Both the position numbers and the translations under genes were made by a program. Source: Actinomycetospora succinea (GTDB lineage Bacteria > Actinomycetota > Actinomycetes > Mycobacteriales > Pseudonocardiaceae). Taken from it: a stretch of 64,000 nucleotides of DNA. The DNA lies in the NCBI RefSeq assembly GCF_004363095.1, contig NZ_SNYO01000012.1, positions 62,001-126,000 on the forward strand, read 5' to 3'. Within the stretch, counting starts at the first letter, position 1. Every line of letters begins with the position of its first letter. The notes below the pieces were generated by a model. It ran no database searches. It was given only the letters and a program-made list of their open reading frames with translations, and was not told the DNA's origin. Positions 8,034 to 18,466 of this stretch are shown here, in pieces.

Positions 8034-9602
8034 CTACTCCCACTCGATCGTCCCCGGCGGCTTGCTCGTCACGTCCAGCACGACCCTGTTGATCTCGGCG
8101 CACTCGTTGGTGATTCGTGTGGAGATGCGTTCGAGCACGTCGTAGGGCAGGCGCGTCCAGTCCGCGGTCATCGCGTCCTCGCTGGAGACCGGGCGCAGCA
8201 CCACCGGGTGCCCGTAGGTCCGGCCGTCGCCCTGCACCCCCACCGACCGCACGTCGGCGAGCAGCACCACCGGGCACTGCCAGATCACCTCGTCCAGCTG
8301 CGCCGAGGTGAGCTCCTCGCGGGCGATTGCGTCCGCACGTCGCAACGTGGCGAGCCGTTCGGCATCGACGGAGCCGATGATCCGGATCGCGAGCCCCGGC
8401 CCCGGGAACGGCTGGCGGCGCACGATCGTCTCCGGCAGCCCGAGCTCCGCGCCGACGCGGCGCACCTCGTCCTTGAACAGCGCGCGCAGCGGCTCGACCA
8501 GCGAGAACTGCAGGTCGTCGGGCAGGCCGCCGACGTTGTGGTGCGACTTGATCGTCGCGGCGCCGGACCCGCCGCCGGACTCGACGACGTCGGGGTAGAG
8601 CGTGCCCTGGACGAGGAAGTCCGCGCCCTTGCCCTGCGCGACGTCCCGCGCCGCCCCCTCGAACGCCCGGATGAACTCGCGCCCGATGATCTTGCGCTTC
8701 TCCTCCGGGTCGACGACGCCGTCGAGCTCGCGCAGGAAGGTCTCGGCGGCGTCGACGGTGACGAGGTCGACCCCGGTGGCGGCGACGAAGTCGCGCTCGA
8801 CCTGGGCCCGCTCGCCCTCGCGCAGCAGGCCGTGGTCGACGAAGACGCAGGTCAGGCGGTCGCCGATCGCGCGCTGGACCAGTGCCGCGGCGACGGCGGA
8901 GTCGACGCCGCCCGACAGCCCGCAGATCGCCCGTCCGTCGCCGACCTGCGTCCGGATCGCCGCGACCGTCTCGTCGATGATGTTGGCGGTGTTCCAGTCG
9001 GCGGGGACGCCCGCGACGTCGCGCAGGAAGCGGCGCAGCACCTCCTGGCCGTGCGGCGAGTGCCCGACCTCCGGGTGGTACTGGACGCCGGCGAAGCGCC
9101 GGTCGACGTCCTCGAACGCGGCCACCGGCGCGCCGGGCGAGGAGGCGGTGACCGTGAAGCCCTCGGGCGCCTTCGTCACGCCGTCGCCGTGGCTCATCCA
9201 CACCGGGTGCGCGTCGGGCAGCTCCGTGTGTAGCCGCCCCGCGTCGCCCGCGACCGAGAGCTCGGTGCGCCCGTACTCGCGGTCGCCGGTGTGCGCGACC
9301 GTCCCGCCCAGCGCGCCGGCCATGAGCTGGAAGCCGTAGCAGATGCCGAACACCGGGACCCCGGCGTCGAACAGGGCGGGGTCGATGCTCGGCGCGCCCT
9401 CGGCGTACACGCTCGCCGGCCCGCCCGAGAGCACGATCGCCGCCGGATCCTTGGCGAGCATGTCGTCCACCGGCGTCGTGTGCGGCACGACCTCCGAGTA
9501 GACCTGCGCCTCGCGCACCCGGCGGGCGATGAGCTGCGCGTACTGGGCGCCGTAGTCGACGACGAGGACGGGGCGCTCCCCACTGGCGGTCACGCCGTCC
9601 AT
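8034..9602 (-). CDS. guaA: GMP synthase (glutamine-hydrolysing)
   Basis: The 522-residue protein converts XMP to GMP with glutamine and ATP. The N-terminal class I amidotransferase has its nucleophile Cys88 in FGICYGFQ and His176 in QYHPEVG. The ATP pyrophosphatase domain has the PP-loop SGGVDS at 230-235. The C-terminal dimerisation domain ends PPGTIEWE as is typical. It belongs to the same pathway as guaB2/guaB3 further right, but is separated from them by about 19 kb. It starts at ATG 9602, divergent from the padR gene with 68 bp between the two starts. It is an ordinary housekeeping copy. Confidence 0.97.
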   Translation of the reverse strand: MDGVTASGERPVLVVDYGAQYAQLIARRVREAQVYSEVVPHTTPVDDMLAKDPAAIVLSGGPASVYAEGAPSIDPALFDAGVPVFGICYGFQLMAGALGGTVAHTGDREYGRTELSVAGDAGRLHTELPDAHPVWMSHGDGVTKAPEGFTVTASSPGAPVAAFEDVDRRFAGVQYHPEVGHSPHGQEVLRRFLRDVAGVPADWNTANIIDETVAAIRTQVGDGRAICGLSGGVDSAVAAALVQRAIGDRLTCVFVDHGLLREGERAQVERDFVAATGVDLVTVDAAETFLRELDGVVDPEEKRKIIGREFIRAFEGAARDVAQGKGADFLVQGTLYPDVVESGGGSGAATIKSHHNVGGLPDDLQFSLVEPLRALFKDEVRRVGAELGLPETIVRRQPFPGPGLAIRIIGSVDAERLATLRRADAIAREELTSAQLDEVIWQCPVVLLADVRSVGVQGDGRTYGHPVVLRPVSSEDAMTADWTRLPYDVLERISTRITNECAEINRVVLDVTSKPPGTIEWE

Positions 9603-9639
9603 TGTCGCGCTCGCCGCTCCCCGGATGCACCTTGCCCTT

Positions 9640-9662
9640 TAGTGTCGACGACACTAGTGTCG
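9640..9662. promoter_or_regulatory. Overlapping palindromic operator for PadR
   Basis: TAGTGTCG and CGACACTA alternate so that two palindromes overlap: TAGTGTCG-A-CGACACTA (9640-9656) and CGACACTAGTGTCG (9649-9662). The block ends 8 bases before the padR start codon, in the guaA-padR divergent region. PadR repressors commonly autoregulate through such sites. The link to this PadR is inferred. Confidence 0.65.
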
Positions 9663-9670
9663 CCGTCACC

Positions 9671-10285
9671 ATGACACAGCGCTCCGGACTCGCCCTCGCC
9701 GTCCTCGCCCTCGCCGCCGAGGAGCCCATGCACCCGTACCGGATGCAGCGGCTCCTGCGGGAGCGCGGCAAGGACCAGGTCGTCAACCTCGGCCAGCGCT
9801 CGCAGCTCTACAAGACGATCGACCGCCTCGTGCGCGACGAGCTGCTCGTCGCGCAGGCCACCGAGCGGGAGTCCGCGCGCCCGGAGCGCACCGTCTACGC
9901 GGTCACCGAGGCGGGCCGCGAGCTCGCCGTCACGTGGACCCTCGACATGCTCACCGCGCCGCGCCACGAGTTCGCGGAGTTCACCGCGGCGCTGTCCTAC
10001 CTGCCGCTGCTCGACCACGAGGTCGCCGCCGACGCGCTGGCCCTGCGCCTGTCCGACCGGCGCAGCGAGCTCGACCGGATGCGGCGCGAGCTCGACCACG
10101 TCCGCGACGTGCTGCCGCGCGTCGTGCTCCTCGACAACGAGTACGCGCTCGCCCACCTCGAGGCCGACGTCACCTACGTCGCCGGCCTCCTCGACGACCT
10201 GCGCTCCGGCGCCCTGCAGTGGGACCGCGCCGAGCTCCTGGACATCGCACGCCGGGTCGACGGCGGCGGGGAGGAAGCACCATGA
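9671..10285 (+). CDS. PadR-family transcriptional regulator
   Basis: The 204-residue protein has a winged-helix PadR N-terminal domain (about residues 5-90, with MHPYRMQRLLRERGKDQ and SQLYKTIDRLVRDELL) and a C-terminal dimerisation helix region with coiled-coil character (about 130-190, SDRRSELDRMRRELDHV). The ATG at 9671 fits the domain start and lies just after the tandem palindrome. Its stop overlaps the start of the following monooxygenase (ATGA), so repressor and target are probably one transcript. PadR proteins often respond to phenolic or drug-like ligands. Confidence 0.85.
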   Translation: MTQRSGLALAVLALAAEEPMHPYRMQRLLRERGKDQVVNLGQRSQLYKTIDRLVRDELLVAQATERESARPERTVYAVTEAGRELAVTWTLDMLTAPRHEFAEFTAALSYLPLLDHEVAADALALRLSDRRSELDRMRRELDHVRDVLPRVVLLDNEYALAHLEADVTYVAGLLDDLRSGALQWDRAELLDIARRVDGGGEEAP

Positions 10286-11613
10286 AGGTCATCATCATCG
10301 GCGCCGGCACCGGCGGGATGTGCCTCGCGCACGGTCTGCGTCGCGCGGGGATCGAGGTCGCCGTCCACGAGCGCGACCGGACCCGCACGAGCGGGCTGCA
10401 CGGCTACCGCGTGGGCATCTCGCCCAACGGCGCCCGCGCGCTCAAGGCCTGCCTCGACCCGGAGCTGTTCGCGACGTTCGTGGCCACCACCGCGGCGCCG
10501 TACACGACGCTCGCGATGCTCACCGAGCGGTACCGCACGCTGATCAGCATCGACTTCGCCGACCTCTCGCACACCAGCGACGGGCCCGAGGACAGCGAGC
10601 ACAACGTCAGCCGCATGACGCTGCGCCAGGTGCTGTTCACGGGCATGGAGGACGTGATCACGTTCGACCGCCGGTTCACGCACTACGAGCAGCACGCCGA
10701 CGGGCGGGTCACCGCGCACTTCGACGACGGCAGCTCCGACACCGGCGACCTGCTCGTCGGCGCGGACGGCGCGGGCTCGCGGGTGCGGCGCCAGCACCTC
10801 CCGCACGCCACGCACACCGAGACCGGGCTCGTGGCGATCGGCGGCAAGACGCTGCTCACCGAGCGGTCCGAGCAGCTCGTGCCCGAGGCCGTGCGCCACG
10901 GCTTCGGCATGTACTTCGACCGCCGCGGCCAGTTCGGGATCACGCACATGGTGCGGATGCCGTGGGGCCCCGACGGGAGTGTCGGTGGCAACGACCGCGA
11001 GCTCCTCGAGCGCTGGCCCGGCCTGCGCTTCGACAACACCACCGACTACGTCTCCTGGGCGATCACGACGTCGCGCTCGATCGCGCCCGCCGACCTCCTC
11101 GAGCGCACCGGCGCCGACGCCCTCGCGCTCGCCCGGGAGCTCAGCGCCGGCTGGGACCCCCGCTGGCTCGACCTGATCGCCACGGCCGACCCGGGCTCGA
11201 CGGTGGCCCTGGGCATCCGCACCGCCGACCCCGTCCCGGCGTGGGCGCCGAGCACGGTGACGATGGTCGGCGACGCGATCCACACCATGACCCCGGGCCG
11301 CGGGGCCGGCGCCAACACCGCGCTGCGCGACGCCCGCGAGCTGCGCGACCGCCTCGTCCGGGTCCGTGACGGCGAGCTCGGGCTGGTCGAGGCGGTCGGC
11401 GAGTACGAGGACCTCATGCGCCGCTACTCCTCGCTCGCGGTGCGCGAGTCGCTGGAGTTCATGAACGACAACGGCACCGCGCGCCGACCGGTGATCGGGC
11501 CGCTGTCGGTGATGGCGCAGCGCACGGGCATGCGCGTGATCGACCGCATCCCGCCGGCCAAGCGCCGCATGGCCCGCGGGATGCAGAAGGTGCGCGACTC
11601 CGAGCTGGTGTGA
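10282..11613 (+). CDS. FAD-dependent monooxygenase under PadR
   Basis: The 443-residue group A flavin monooxygenase has MKVIIIGAGTGGMCLAHGL at the N terminus, the DG motif in LLVGADGAGSRVRR, and the second FAD motif TMVGDAIHTMTPGRGAGAN. It is translationally coupled to padR. The family includes enzymes that inactivate antibiotics (TetX, rifampicin monooxygenase) and aromatic hydroxylases. Pairing with a PadR repressor suggests detoxification of an aromatic compound, but the substrate is not shown. The stop is followed after 11 bases by a long palindrome shared with the convergent P450 gene. Confidence 0.82.
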   Translation: MKVIIIGAGTGGMCLAHGLRRAGIEVAVHERDRTRTSGLHGYRVGISPNGARALKACLDPELFATFVATTAAPYTTLAMLTERYRTLISIDFADLSHTSDGPEDSEHNVSRMTLRQVLFTGMEDVITFDRRFTHYEQHADGRVTAHFDDGSSDTGDLLVGADGAGSRVRRQHLPHATHTETGLVAIGGKTLLTERSEQLVPEAVRHGFGMYFDRRGQFGITHMVRMPWGPDGSVGGNDRELLERWPGLRFDNTTDYVSWAITTSRSIAPADLLERTGADALALARELSAGWDPRWLDLIATADPGSTVALGIRTADPVPAWAPSTVTMVGDAIHTMTPGRGAGANTALRDARELRDRLVRVRDGELGLVEAVGEYEDLMRRYSSLAVRESLEFMNDNGTARRPVIGPLSVMAQRTGMRVIDRIPPAKRRMARGMQKVRDSELV

Positions 11614-11624
11614 GGGGCGGAGCC

Positions 11625-11670
11625 CACGTGAGTGGAATGGGTCGCCCTGGCGACCCATTCCACTCACGTG
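11625..11670. terminator. Perfect 22-bp palindrome between convergent genes
   Basis: A 22-base arm beginning CACGTGAGTGGAATGGGTCG (11625-11646) pairs perfectly with 11649-11670 across a 2-base centre. The right arm contains the P450 stop codon. The position fits a bidirectional terminator. The stem is less GC-rich than its surroundings. Confidence 0.75.
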
Positions 11671-12821
11671 CGGAGCATGAGCACCGTCGGGCCGGAGTCG
11701 ACCTCGCCGCGGTGCCACGGGATCTCGGCGACCGGGACGGCCAGGCGCAGGTGCGGGGCCCGGCGGGACAGCGCGGTCAGCGCCGCGGTGAGCTCGACGC
11801 GGGCGAGCGCCGCGCCGAGGCAGTGGTGCGGCCCGCGCCCGAAGCCGAGGTGCGGCCCCGGGCGCCCCGGGCACAGCGCCTCGGGGTCGGGGAAGCGCGC
11901 CGGGTCGTGGTTGGCGGCCTCGAGGCGCAGCAGCACCTTCTCCCCCGCCACGATCGTCACGTCCCCCAGGGCGAGGTCGGACTGCGCCCACCGCGGGAAC
12001 ACCTCGACGCCCGTCCGCCGCACGAGCTCGTCGACGAGGTCCGGGACGTCCGGACGCTCCGCCAGCCCGGGGAGCAGGTCGTCCTGCAGCAGCCGCACCA
12101 CCGCGACGGCCAGGCCGCCCCGGATCGTGATCACGCCGGCCGCGAGCAGGGCCGTGACCAGCGCGATCAGCTCGCCGTCGTCGAGGCGCCCGTCGTCGGC
12201 GTCGCGGATCCCGACGAGCGCCGAGAGCAGGTCGTCGCCCGGCCGCTCGCGGGCCGCCGCGACCAGCTCCGACGTGAACCCCATCAGCGCGCCCCACGCC
12301 CGCTCGGCCTCGGCGAGCAGCGCGGGGTCGCCGGGGTCGGCGCGCAGGGCGTCGTCGACGAGGACCCGGAAGTGCGGGTGGTCCTCCAGCGCGACGCCGA
12401 GCAGCAGCCCGAGCGACCCGACCGCGAGCGGCGCGGCGACCAGGTCCACGAGGTCCGCCGGCCCGTCCTCGGCCGCCGCCACGAACGCGGTGACGTGCTC
12501 GTCGGCGAGCTCCTCGATGCGCGGCGCGAGCTCCGCGACCCGCCGCGGCGTGAACGCGCGCGCCACGAGGCGGCGCAGGCGGGTGTGCGCCGGTCCGTCC
12601 TGGAACAGCGACGCGCGCTCGTCGACGGGGACGCCGGGCGGGGTGAGGCCGAGGTGCGGGTCCGCGAGCCCGGCCGCGACCAGCTCGTGGGACGTGACGA
12701 GCCACGCCGGCGTCCCGTCCGCGCCGGCGACGCGCGCCACCGGCTCGTGCTCCTGCAGCCACCGGTACGCCGCCGGCGGGGTCGTCGGGTCGAGTCGCTC
12801 GAGCGGCAGCGTCGTCTCCAC
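11664..12821 (-). CDS. Cytochrome P450 with atypical I-helix
   Basis: The 385-residue soluble bacterial P450 has its heme-binding cysteine (about residue 334) in LGFGRGPHHCLGAALA and the ExxR pair in DELVRRT (265-268). The I-helix oxygen-activation motif, usually AG(x)(E/D)T, reads AGVIT (228-232). The acidic residue is missing but the Thr is kept, as seen in some P450s with unusual chemistry. The GTG at 12821 is preferred over GTG 12836 because AAGGAGG lies 5 bases before it. The gene is divergent from a TetR regulator with two operators between them. No ferredoxin is adjacent. Confidence 0.87.
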   Translation of the reverse strand: METTLPLERLDPTTPPAAYRWLQEHEPVARVAGADGTPAWLVTSHELVAAGLADPHLGLTPPGVPVDERASLFQDGPAHTRLRRLVARAFTPRRVAELAPRIEELADEHVTAFVAAAEDGPADLVDLVAAPLAVGSLGLLLGVALEDHPHFRVLVDDALRADPGDPALLAEAERAWGALMGFTSELVAAARERPGDDLLSALVGIRDADDGRLDDGELIALVTALLAAGVITIRGGLAVAVVRLLQDDLLPGLAERPDVPDLVDELVRRTGVEVFPRWAQSDLALGDVTIVAGEKVLLRLEAANHDPARFPDPEALCPGRPGPHLGFGRGPHHCLGAALARVELTAALTALSRRAPHLRLAVPVAEIPWHRGEVDSGPTVLMLRT

Positions 12822-12834
12822 GGGAGCCTCCTTC

Positions 12835-12879
12835 ACGTTGCAGGTGCAACGTAACGGAGGTGGCGTTGCACGTGCAATG
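12835..12879. promoter_or_regulatory. Two TetR-type operators
   Basis: ACGTTGCA-GG-TGCAACGT (12835-12852) is a perfect 8-2-8 palindrome. CGTTGCA-CG-TGCAATG (12864-12879) is a second copy with one mismatch. They lie between the divergent P450 and tetR start codons, so one repressor could control both genes. Confidence 0.75.
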
Positions 12880-13462
12880 TGACAGGGTGGGCCCGTGCCG
12901 AAGCTGGTCGACCCCCACGAGCGCCGGACGCTGCTCGCGGACGCACTGCTGCGCGTGGCCGCCGAGCGCGGGCTGATGGACGTGAGCCTGCGCCACGTCG
13001 CCGCCGAGGCCGGGGTGACCGCGGGGATGGTGCAGCACTACTTCCGCACCAAGGACGAGATGATGATCTTCGCGCTGGACGTCGTCGCGGCGCGCGTGCA
13101 GGCCAGGTTGGAAGACGACCCGGACCCGCGCCGCCTCGTGCGCTCGCTGCTCGTCCAGCTCCTGCCGCTCGACGCCGACCGCGAGCTCGAGGGCCGGGTC
13201 GCCGTCGCGTACCACGCCTACGCGGCGACCCGCCCCGACGTCGCCGCCCGGCTGCGACAGGACACGATCGGCATGCGTGCCGCGGTCGCCGAGCGCATCC
13301 GCGCCGCCGGGCATCCCGGCCCGCTCGACCCCGACGTCGCGGCCACCGGCCTGCTCGCGCTCGTCGAGGGCCTCGCCGTGCACGTCCTGGGCGGCCACCT
13401 CGCGCCCGACGACGCGCTCGCGACGCTCGACGCCCACCTCGACCTGGCGTTCGGGACGCCGG

Positions 13463-14512
<1,050 letters not shown>

Positions 14513-14532
14513 GCCGGTCACGGTACGACCGC

Positions 14533-15492
14533 TCAGAGCCGCAGCAGCCGCTCGGCGTTCCCGTGGGCGATCTTGACCCGGTCGGCCTCGCTGATCGGGG
14601 CGGTGCGCAGGAACTCGGTGGCGACGTCCATCTCCTCGAAGGGGTAGTCGGTGCCGAAGAGGATGTGGTCGGACCCCAGCGCGAGCAACGAGCACAGCAG
14701 CGGCGCGGCGGAGCAGACGCCGCTGGTCGTGATGTAGAGGTTGTGCCGCAGGTACTCCGACGGGCGGCCGCGGGCGAGCTCGATGCCGTGGTGGGCGTGG
14801 AAGTCCCAGCGCGAGTCGAGACGCCACAGCGTGAACGGCAGCGCCTCGCCCATGTGCCCGAGCAGCAGCTTCGCCTCGGGGAAGTCGTCGAAGACGCCGG
14901 AGAAGATCAGGCGCAGGGCGTGGGACGCCGTGTCGGTGCCCCAGCTCCACATCGGCCCGATGAGCTCGGGGTGCCCGGAGAGCACGTGCGCGGCGTCGAC
15001 GCCGTTGGCGGGGTGCAGGTAGAGCGGCACGTCGAGGCCCTGCGCGTACTCCCAGACCACCCGCAGCTCGGGGTCGTCGAGGTAGCGCCCGTGGGTGTGG
15101 GCGTTGACGAGCGCGCCGCGCAGCCCCAGCTGGGTCACCGAGCGCTCGAGCTCCTTCGCCGCGGCCTGCGGGTCCTGCAGCGGCAGCGCGGCGAACCCGG
15201 CGAAGCGGGTGGGGTGCGCCTCGATGGTGGACGCGAGCAGGTCGTTGACGGCGGTGGCGCGCGAGACGGCGAGCGCGGCGTCCGGCTCGGCCTGCAGGCC
15301 CGGCGAGTTCAGCGAGAGGACCTGCACGTCGAGGCCGGCGGCGTCCATGCGCTCGAGCCGCGCGCCGGTGAGGTCGTGCAGCCGGCGCGACATCTCCTCC
15401 CAGACGTGGGGCTCCGCGATCGTCGCCGTCCCGGCGCCGTAGGGCGCGAGCTCCGGGGTCACGAAGTGCTCTTCCAGGCCGATCGTCCGCAT
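14533..15492 (-). CDS. Gamma-resorcylate decarboxylase-like amidohydrolase
   Basis: The 319-residue TIM-barrel enzyme of the ACMSD/2,6-dihydroxybenzoate decarboxylase family resembles GraF/TsdA closely: GLEEHF at the N terminus (metal ligands E7/H9), LSLNSPGLQAEPD, FAALPLQDPQAAAKEL, LYLHPANG, LLGHMGEALPF and LFGTDYPFE. Members remove CO2 from gamma-resorcylate to give resorcinol, without cofactors beyond a divalent metal. The neighbours (maleylacetate reductase, FAD hydroxylase, AAHS transporter) match a dihydroxybenzoate pathway. The exact substrate isomer is inferred. Confidence 0.85.
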   Translation of the reverse strand: MRTIGLEEHFVTPELAPYGAGTATIAEPHVWEEMSRRLHDLTGARLERMDAAGLDVQVLSLNSPGLQAEPDAALAVSRATAVNDLLASTIEAHPTRFAGFAALPLQDPQAAAKELERSVTQLGLRGALVNAHTHGRYLDDPELRVVWEYAQGLDVPLYLHPANGVDAAHVLSGHPELIGPMWSWGTDTASHALRLIFSGVFDDFPEAKLLLGHMGEALPFTLWRLDSRWDFHAHHGIELARGRPSEYLRHNLYITTSGVCSAAPLLCSLLALGSDHILFGTDYPFEEMDVATEFLRTAPISEADRVKIAHGNAERLLRL

Positions 15493-15523
15493 CCTGCCCT
15501 CGATCTCGTTTCACCATCGTGCA

Positions 15524-15552
15524 TTGACTTGCCTAATGATGAATCCTACGGT
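15524..15552 (+). promoter_or_regulatory. Candidate sigma-70-type promoter for the FAD hydroxylase operon
   Basis: TTGACT at 15524-15529, a 17-base spacer and TACGGT at 15547-15552 lie in the 93-bp divergent region, 34 bases before the hydroxylase ATG. This stretch is clearly AT-richer than its surroundings. It is a sequence match only. Confidence 0.5.
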
Positions 15553-15585
15553 TCGGCGGTGTCAAACCTCACAGGGGGAGCGCGC

Positions 15586-17154
15586 ATGGACTCGGTCGAC
15601 GTCGCGGTCGTGGGCTACGGACCGGTCGGGATGGTCACGGCCGCGCTGCTCGGCGCCGCCGGGCACCGCGTCGTCGTGCTGGAGCGCTACGCCGGGCTCT
15701 ACAACCTGCCGCGGGCGGCGATCTTCGACGACGAGACGATGCGGACGTTCGCGCGCGTCGGCATCGCCGAGGAGCTGCTCCCGAAGATCCACGTCCAGCG
15801 CAACTACGAGTGGCGCAACGCGGCGGGCGAGCTGCTGATCGAGCACGACTTCGCCGCGAGCGGCCGCAGCGGCTGGGCCGAGTGGTACATGATGTACCAG
15901 CCCGAGCTCGAGTCGGCGCTGGACGAGCGCGTCCGTGCGGCCGGGGTCGACGTCCGGTTCGAGAGCCCCGTGACGGCGCTGACCGAGCACGCGGACCACG
16001 TCGAGCTGCTCACCGGCGGCCGCCGCCCCGGCAGCGTGCGGGCCCGCTGGGTCGTCGCCTGCGACGGCGGCAACAGCTTCGTCCGCTCCGCGCTCGGGCG
16101 GACGATGGACGACTACGGGTTCTCCGAGCCGTGGATGGTCTGCGACTTCCGCTTCCGCGACCCGGCCCACCCGCCGGCGGTGCCCACCGCGCGCCAGGTC
16201 GGCGACCCGGCCGGCCCGACCTCGATCATCTCGCTCGGGCCCGCGCACCACCGGTTCAGCTACATGCTCGACTCGGTCGAGGACTTCGAGGTCGAGCGCG
16301 ACCCCGGGAAGGTCTGGGCGCGCACGCGGCGCTGGCTCTCCCCCGACGACGCCGAGCTCATCCGCGTCGCCACCTACACGTTCCGCTCGCTGGTCACCGA
16401 CCGCTGGCGGGTCGGGCGCACCCTGCTCGCCGGCGACGCCGCCCACCAGATGCCGCCGTTCCTGGGCCAGGGCATGTGCTCCGGGGTCCGCGACGCCCAG
16501 AACATCGCCTTCAAGCTCGACGCCGTCCTGCGCGGGCGCCTCGGCGACGAGGTGCTCGACACCTACCAGCAGGAACGCGAGCCCCACGTCCGCGCCGTGA
16601 TCGAGAAGGGCATCGAGCTGGGCCGCCAGCAGACGGTGCGCGACCCCGAGCGCGCCGCCGAGCGCGACCGCGTGCTGCTGGCGCGCCGCGCGGCGGACCA
16701 GCACCCCGAGAAGATCGCGTTCCCGGGCCTGGTCGACGGCCTGCTCGCCGCGGCGTCCGGTGACGGCCGCGGGGCGCTGATGGCGCAGGGCTGGGTCGAC
16801 GACGGCACCCGGCGCGACCGCCTCGACCAGGTCGTCGGCCCCGGGGCACACCTGCTGCTCGACGCGAGCCGGGTGACGCTCGACGACGACCTCGTCGCCC
16901 TGCTCGCCGACGCCGGCGTCCGCGTCGTGCCGCTGCACGACTCGGGCGCGGCCGGCGCCGCTGAACTCGATCCTGGCCACGTCGTCGACGCCGACGGCAC
17001 GCACCTCGCGTGGCTCGCGGCGCGCGGCGTCGCCGCCGCCGCGGTCCGGCCCGACTTCTACGTCTTCGGCACCGCGGCCGATCCCGCCGCCACCGATGCG
17101 CTCGCCCGCGAGCTGGCCGCCGCCCTCGGCGCGCCCGCCCTCGTCACCCGCTAG
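15586..17154 (+). CDS. FAD-dependent phenolic hydroxylase (MhpA/resorcinol hydroxylase-like)
   Basis: The 522-residue group A flavin hydroxylase has VAVVGYGPVGMVTAALLG, the DG motif in VACDGGNSFVRSALG and the GD motif LLAGDAAHQMPPFLGQGMCS, as in 3-(3-hydroxyphenyl)propionate hydroxylase. A C-terminal thioredoxin-like domain (about 390-520) is typical of this subclass. The ATG at 15586 follows AGGGGGAG. It is divergent from the decarboxylase gene. In a gamma-resorcylate route it would convert resorcinol to hydroxyquinol with NADPH and O2. That role is inferred from the neighbours, since sequence alone fits several meta-substituted phenols. Confidence 0.8.
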   Translation: MDSVDVAVVGYGPVGMVTAALLGAAGHRVVVLERYAGLYNLPRAAIFDDETMRTFARVGIAEELLPKIHVQRNYEWRNAAGELLIEHDFAASGRSGWAEWYMMYQPELESALDERVRAAGVDVRFESPVTALTEHADHVELLTGGRRPGSVRARWVVACDGGNSFVRSALGRTMDDYGFSEPWMVCDFRFRDPAHPPAVPTARQVGDPAGPTSIISLGPAHHRFSYMLDSVEDFEVERDPGKVWARTRRWLSPDDAELIRVATYTFRSLVTDRWRVGRTLLAGDAAHQMPPFLGQGMCSGVRDAQNIAFKLDAVLRGRLGDEVLDTYQQEREPHVRAVIEKGIELGRQQTVRDPERAAERDRVLLARRAADQHPEKIAFPGLVDGLLAAASGDGRGALMAQGWVDDGTRRDRLDQVVGPGAHLLLDASRVTLDDDLVALLADAGVRVVPLHDSGAAGAAELDPGHVVDADGTHLAWLAARGVAAAAVRPDFYVFGTAADPAATDALARELAAALGAPALVTR

Positions 17155-17191
17155 TCCGCCGACCCTCCCGCCAGCGCCGCCAGGAGCCCCG

Positions 17192-18448
17192 ATGACTCGT
17201 CCGCCAGCACCACCCACCCGCGCCACCGAGCGCGTCGTCCTGACCCTCTCCGCGGGCTTCGCCGCCCTCGAGGGCTACGACCTCGCCTGCTACGGCGTCA
17301 CCGTCCCCTCCCTGCTCCAGGACACCGCCATCGGCGCGGACAAGGGCTCCGCCGGCACCGTCGGCTCGCTGGTGGCGATCGGCATGCTGGTCGGCGCCGC
17401 GATCTGCGCGGCGACGATCCGGCGCGCCGGCAGCCGCCGGCTGCTGATCGGCGGGGCGGCGCTGTTCTCGGTCGGCATGCTCGTCTGCGCGATCGCCCCG
17501 GGCTTCGCACTGTTCGGCGCCGCCCGGTTCGCCGTCGGCATCGGGCTCGGCATCGTGCTCCCGACGGTGACCGCCTACGTCGCCGACCTCTCCGCGCCGG
17601 AGCGCCGGGCCCGCAACGTCGGCATCATGATGTCCGGCTACGCCGCGGGCGCCCTGCTCGCCCCGCTGCTCGGGGCGGCCCTGCTGACCGGCGGGAGCTG
17701 GCGCTGGATCTACGTCATCGGCGCGGCCCCGGCCCTGCTGCTGCTCCCGCTCGCGGTGCGGATGCTGCCGGAGAGCCCGGTGCACGAGGAGTCCGGCGGC
17801 GCGTCGGCCCGCGGCGACCTGCTCGGCCTGCGCCCCCTGCTCGCCCGCGGCGTCCGCGGTGCGACGCTGCTGTTCTGGGCGATGTCGTTCTGCGGCCTGC
17901 TGCTCGTGTTCGGCATCAGCACCTGGCTCCCGACGATCATGCAGACCGCCGGCTACTCGCTCGGCTCGTCGCTGCTGCAGACCGCGGCCATGTGGGTCGG
18001 CGCCGGGGTCGGCATGGTGCTCGGCGGGCGGATCGCCGACCGTGTCGGGATCAAGCCCGTCGTCGCCGTCGCGTTCCTGGCCGGCGCCGCGAGCCTGCTG
18101 GTGATGAGCGCCCGCCCGGCGCTGGGCTTCCTCTTCCTGCTGATGTTCGTCAGCGGCCTCGGGCTCATCGGCTCGCAGGTGCTCACCAACGCCTACATCG
18201 TCGGCCACCACCCGCCGGAGCTGCGCGGCCGCGCGATCGGCTGGGCGCTCTCGATCGGCCGCCTCGGCGCGATCGCCGGGCCGCTGCTGGGGGCGGCGAT
18301 CCTGTCCTCCGGGCTCGGCGTGGAGTGGAACTTCTACCTGTTCGCGATCCCCGGGATCCTCGGCGCGCTGCTCGCCGCCGCCGTCCCCGCGATCCGCGCC
18401 CGGGCCGCCGACACCTCGGACCCGGACGCCCCGCGCGTCAGCGCCTGA
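17192..18448 (+). CDS. AAHS-family aromatic acid:H+ symporter
   Basis: The 418-residue, 12-TM major facilitator has an AAHS-like first helix (GFAALEGYDLACYGVTVPSL), RFAVGIGLGIVLPTVTAYVA in helix 4, and APERRARNVGIMMSGYAAG. It corresponds in place and family to aromatic-acid importers such as TsdT or PcaK. The CAGGAG site precedes the ATG, 37 bp after the hydroxylase. It probably imports the dihydroxybenzoate used by this cluster. Confidence 0.85.
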   Translation: MTRPPAPPTRATERVVLTLSAGFAALEGYDLACYGVTVPSLLQDTAIGADKGSAGTVGSLVAIGMLVGAAICAATIRRAGSRRLLIGGAALFSVGMLVCAIAPGFALFGAARFAVGIGLGIVLPTVTAYVADLSAPERRARNVGIMMSGYAAGALLAPLLGAALLTGGSWRWIYVIGAAPALLLLPLAVRMLPESPVHEESGGASARGDLLGLRPLLARGVRGATLLFWAMSFCGLLLVFGISTWLPTIMQTAGYSLGSSLLQTAAMWVGAGVGMVLGGRIADRVGIKPVVAVAFLAGAASLLVMSARPALGFLFLLMFVSGLGLIGSQVLTNAYIVGHHPPELRGRAIGWALSIGRLGAIAGPLLGAAILSSGLGVEWNFYLFAIPGILGALLAAAVPAIRARAADTSDPDAPRVSA

Positions 18449-18466
18449 CGGGTCGGGGGCCACGCG

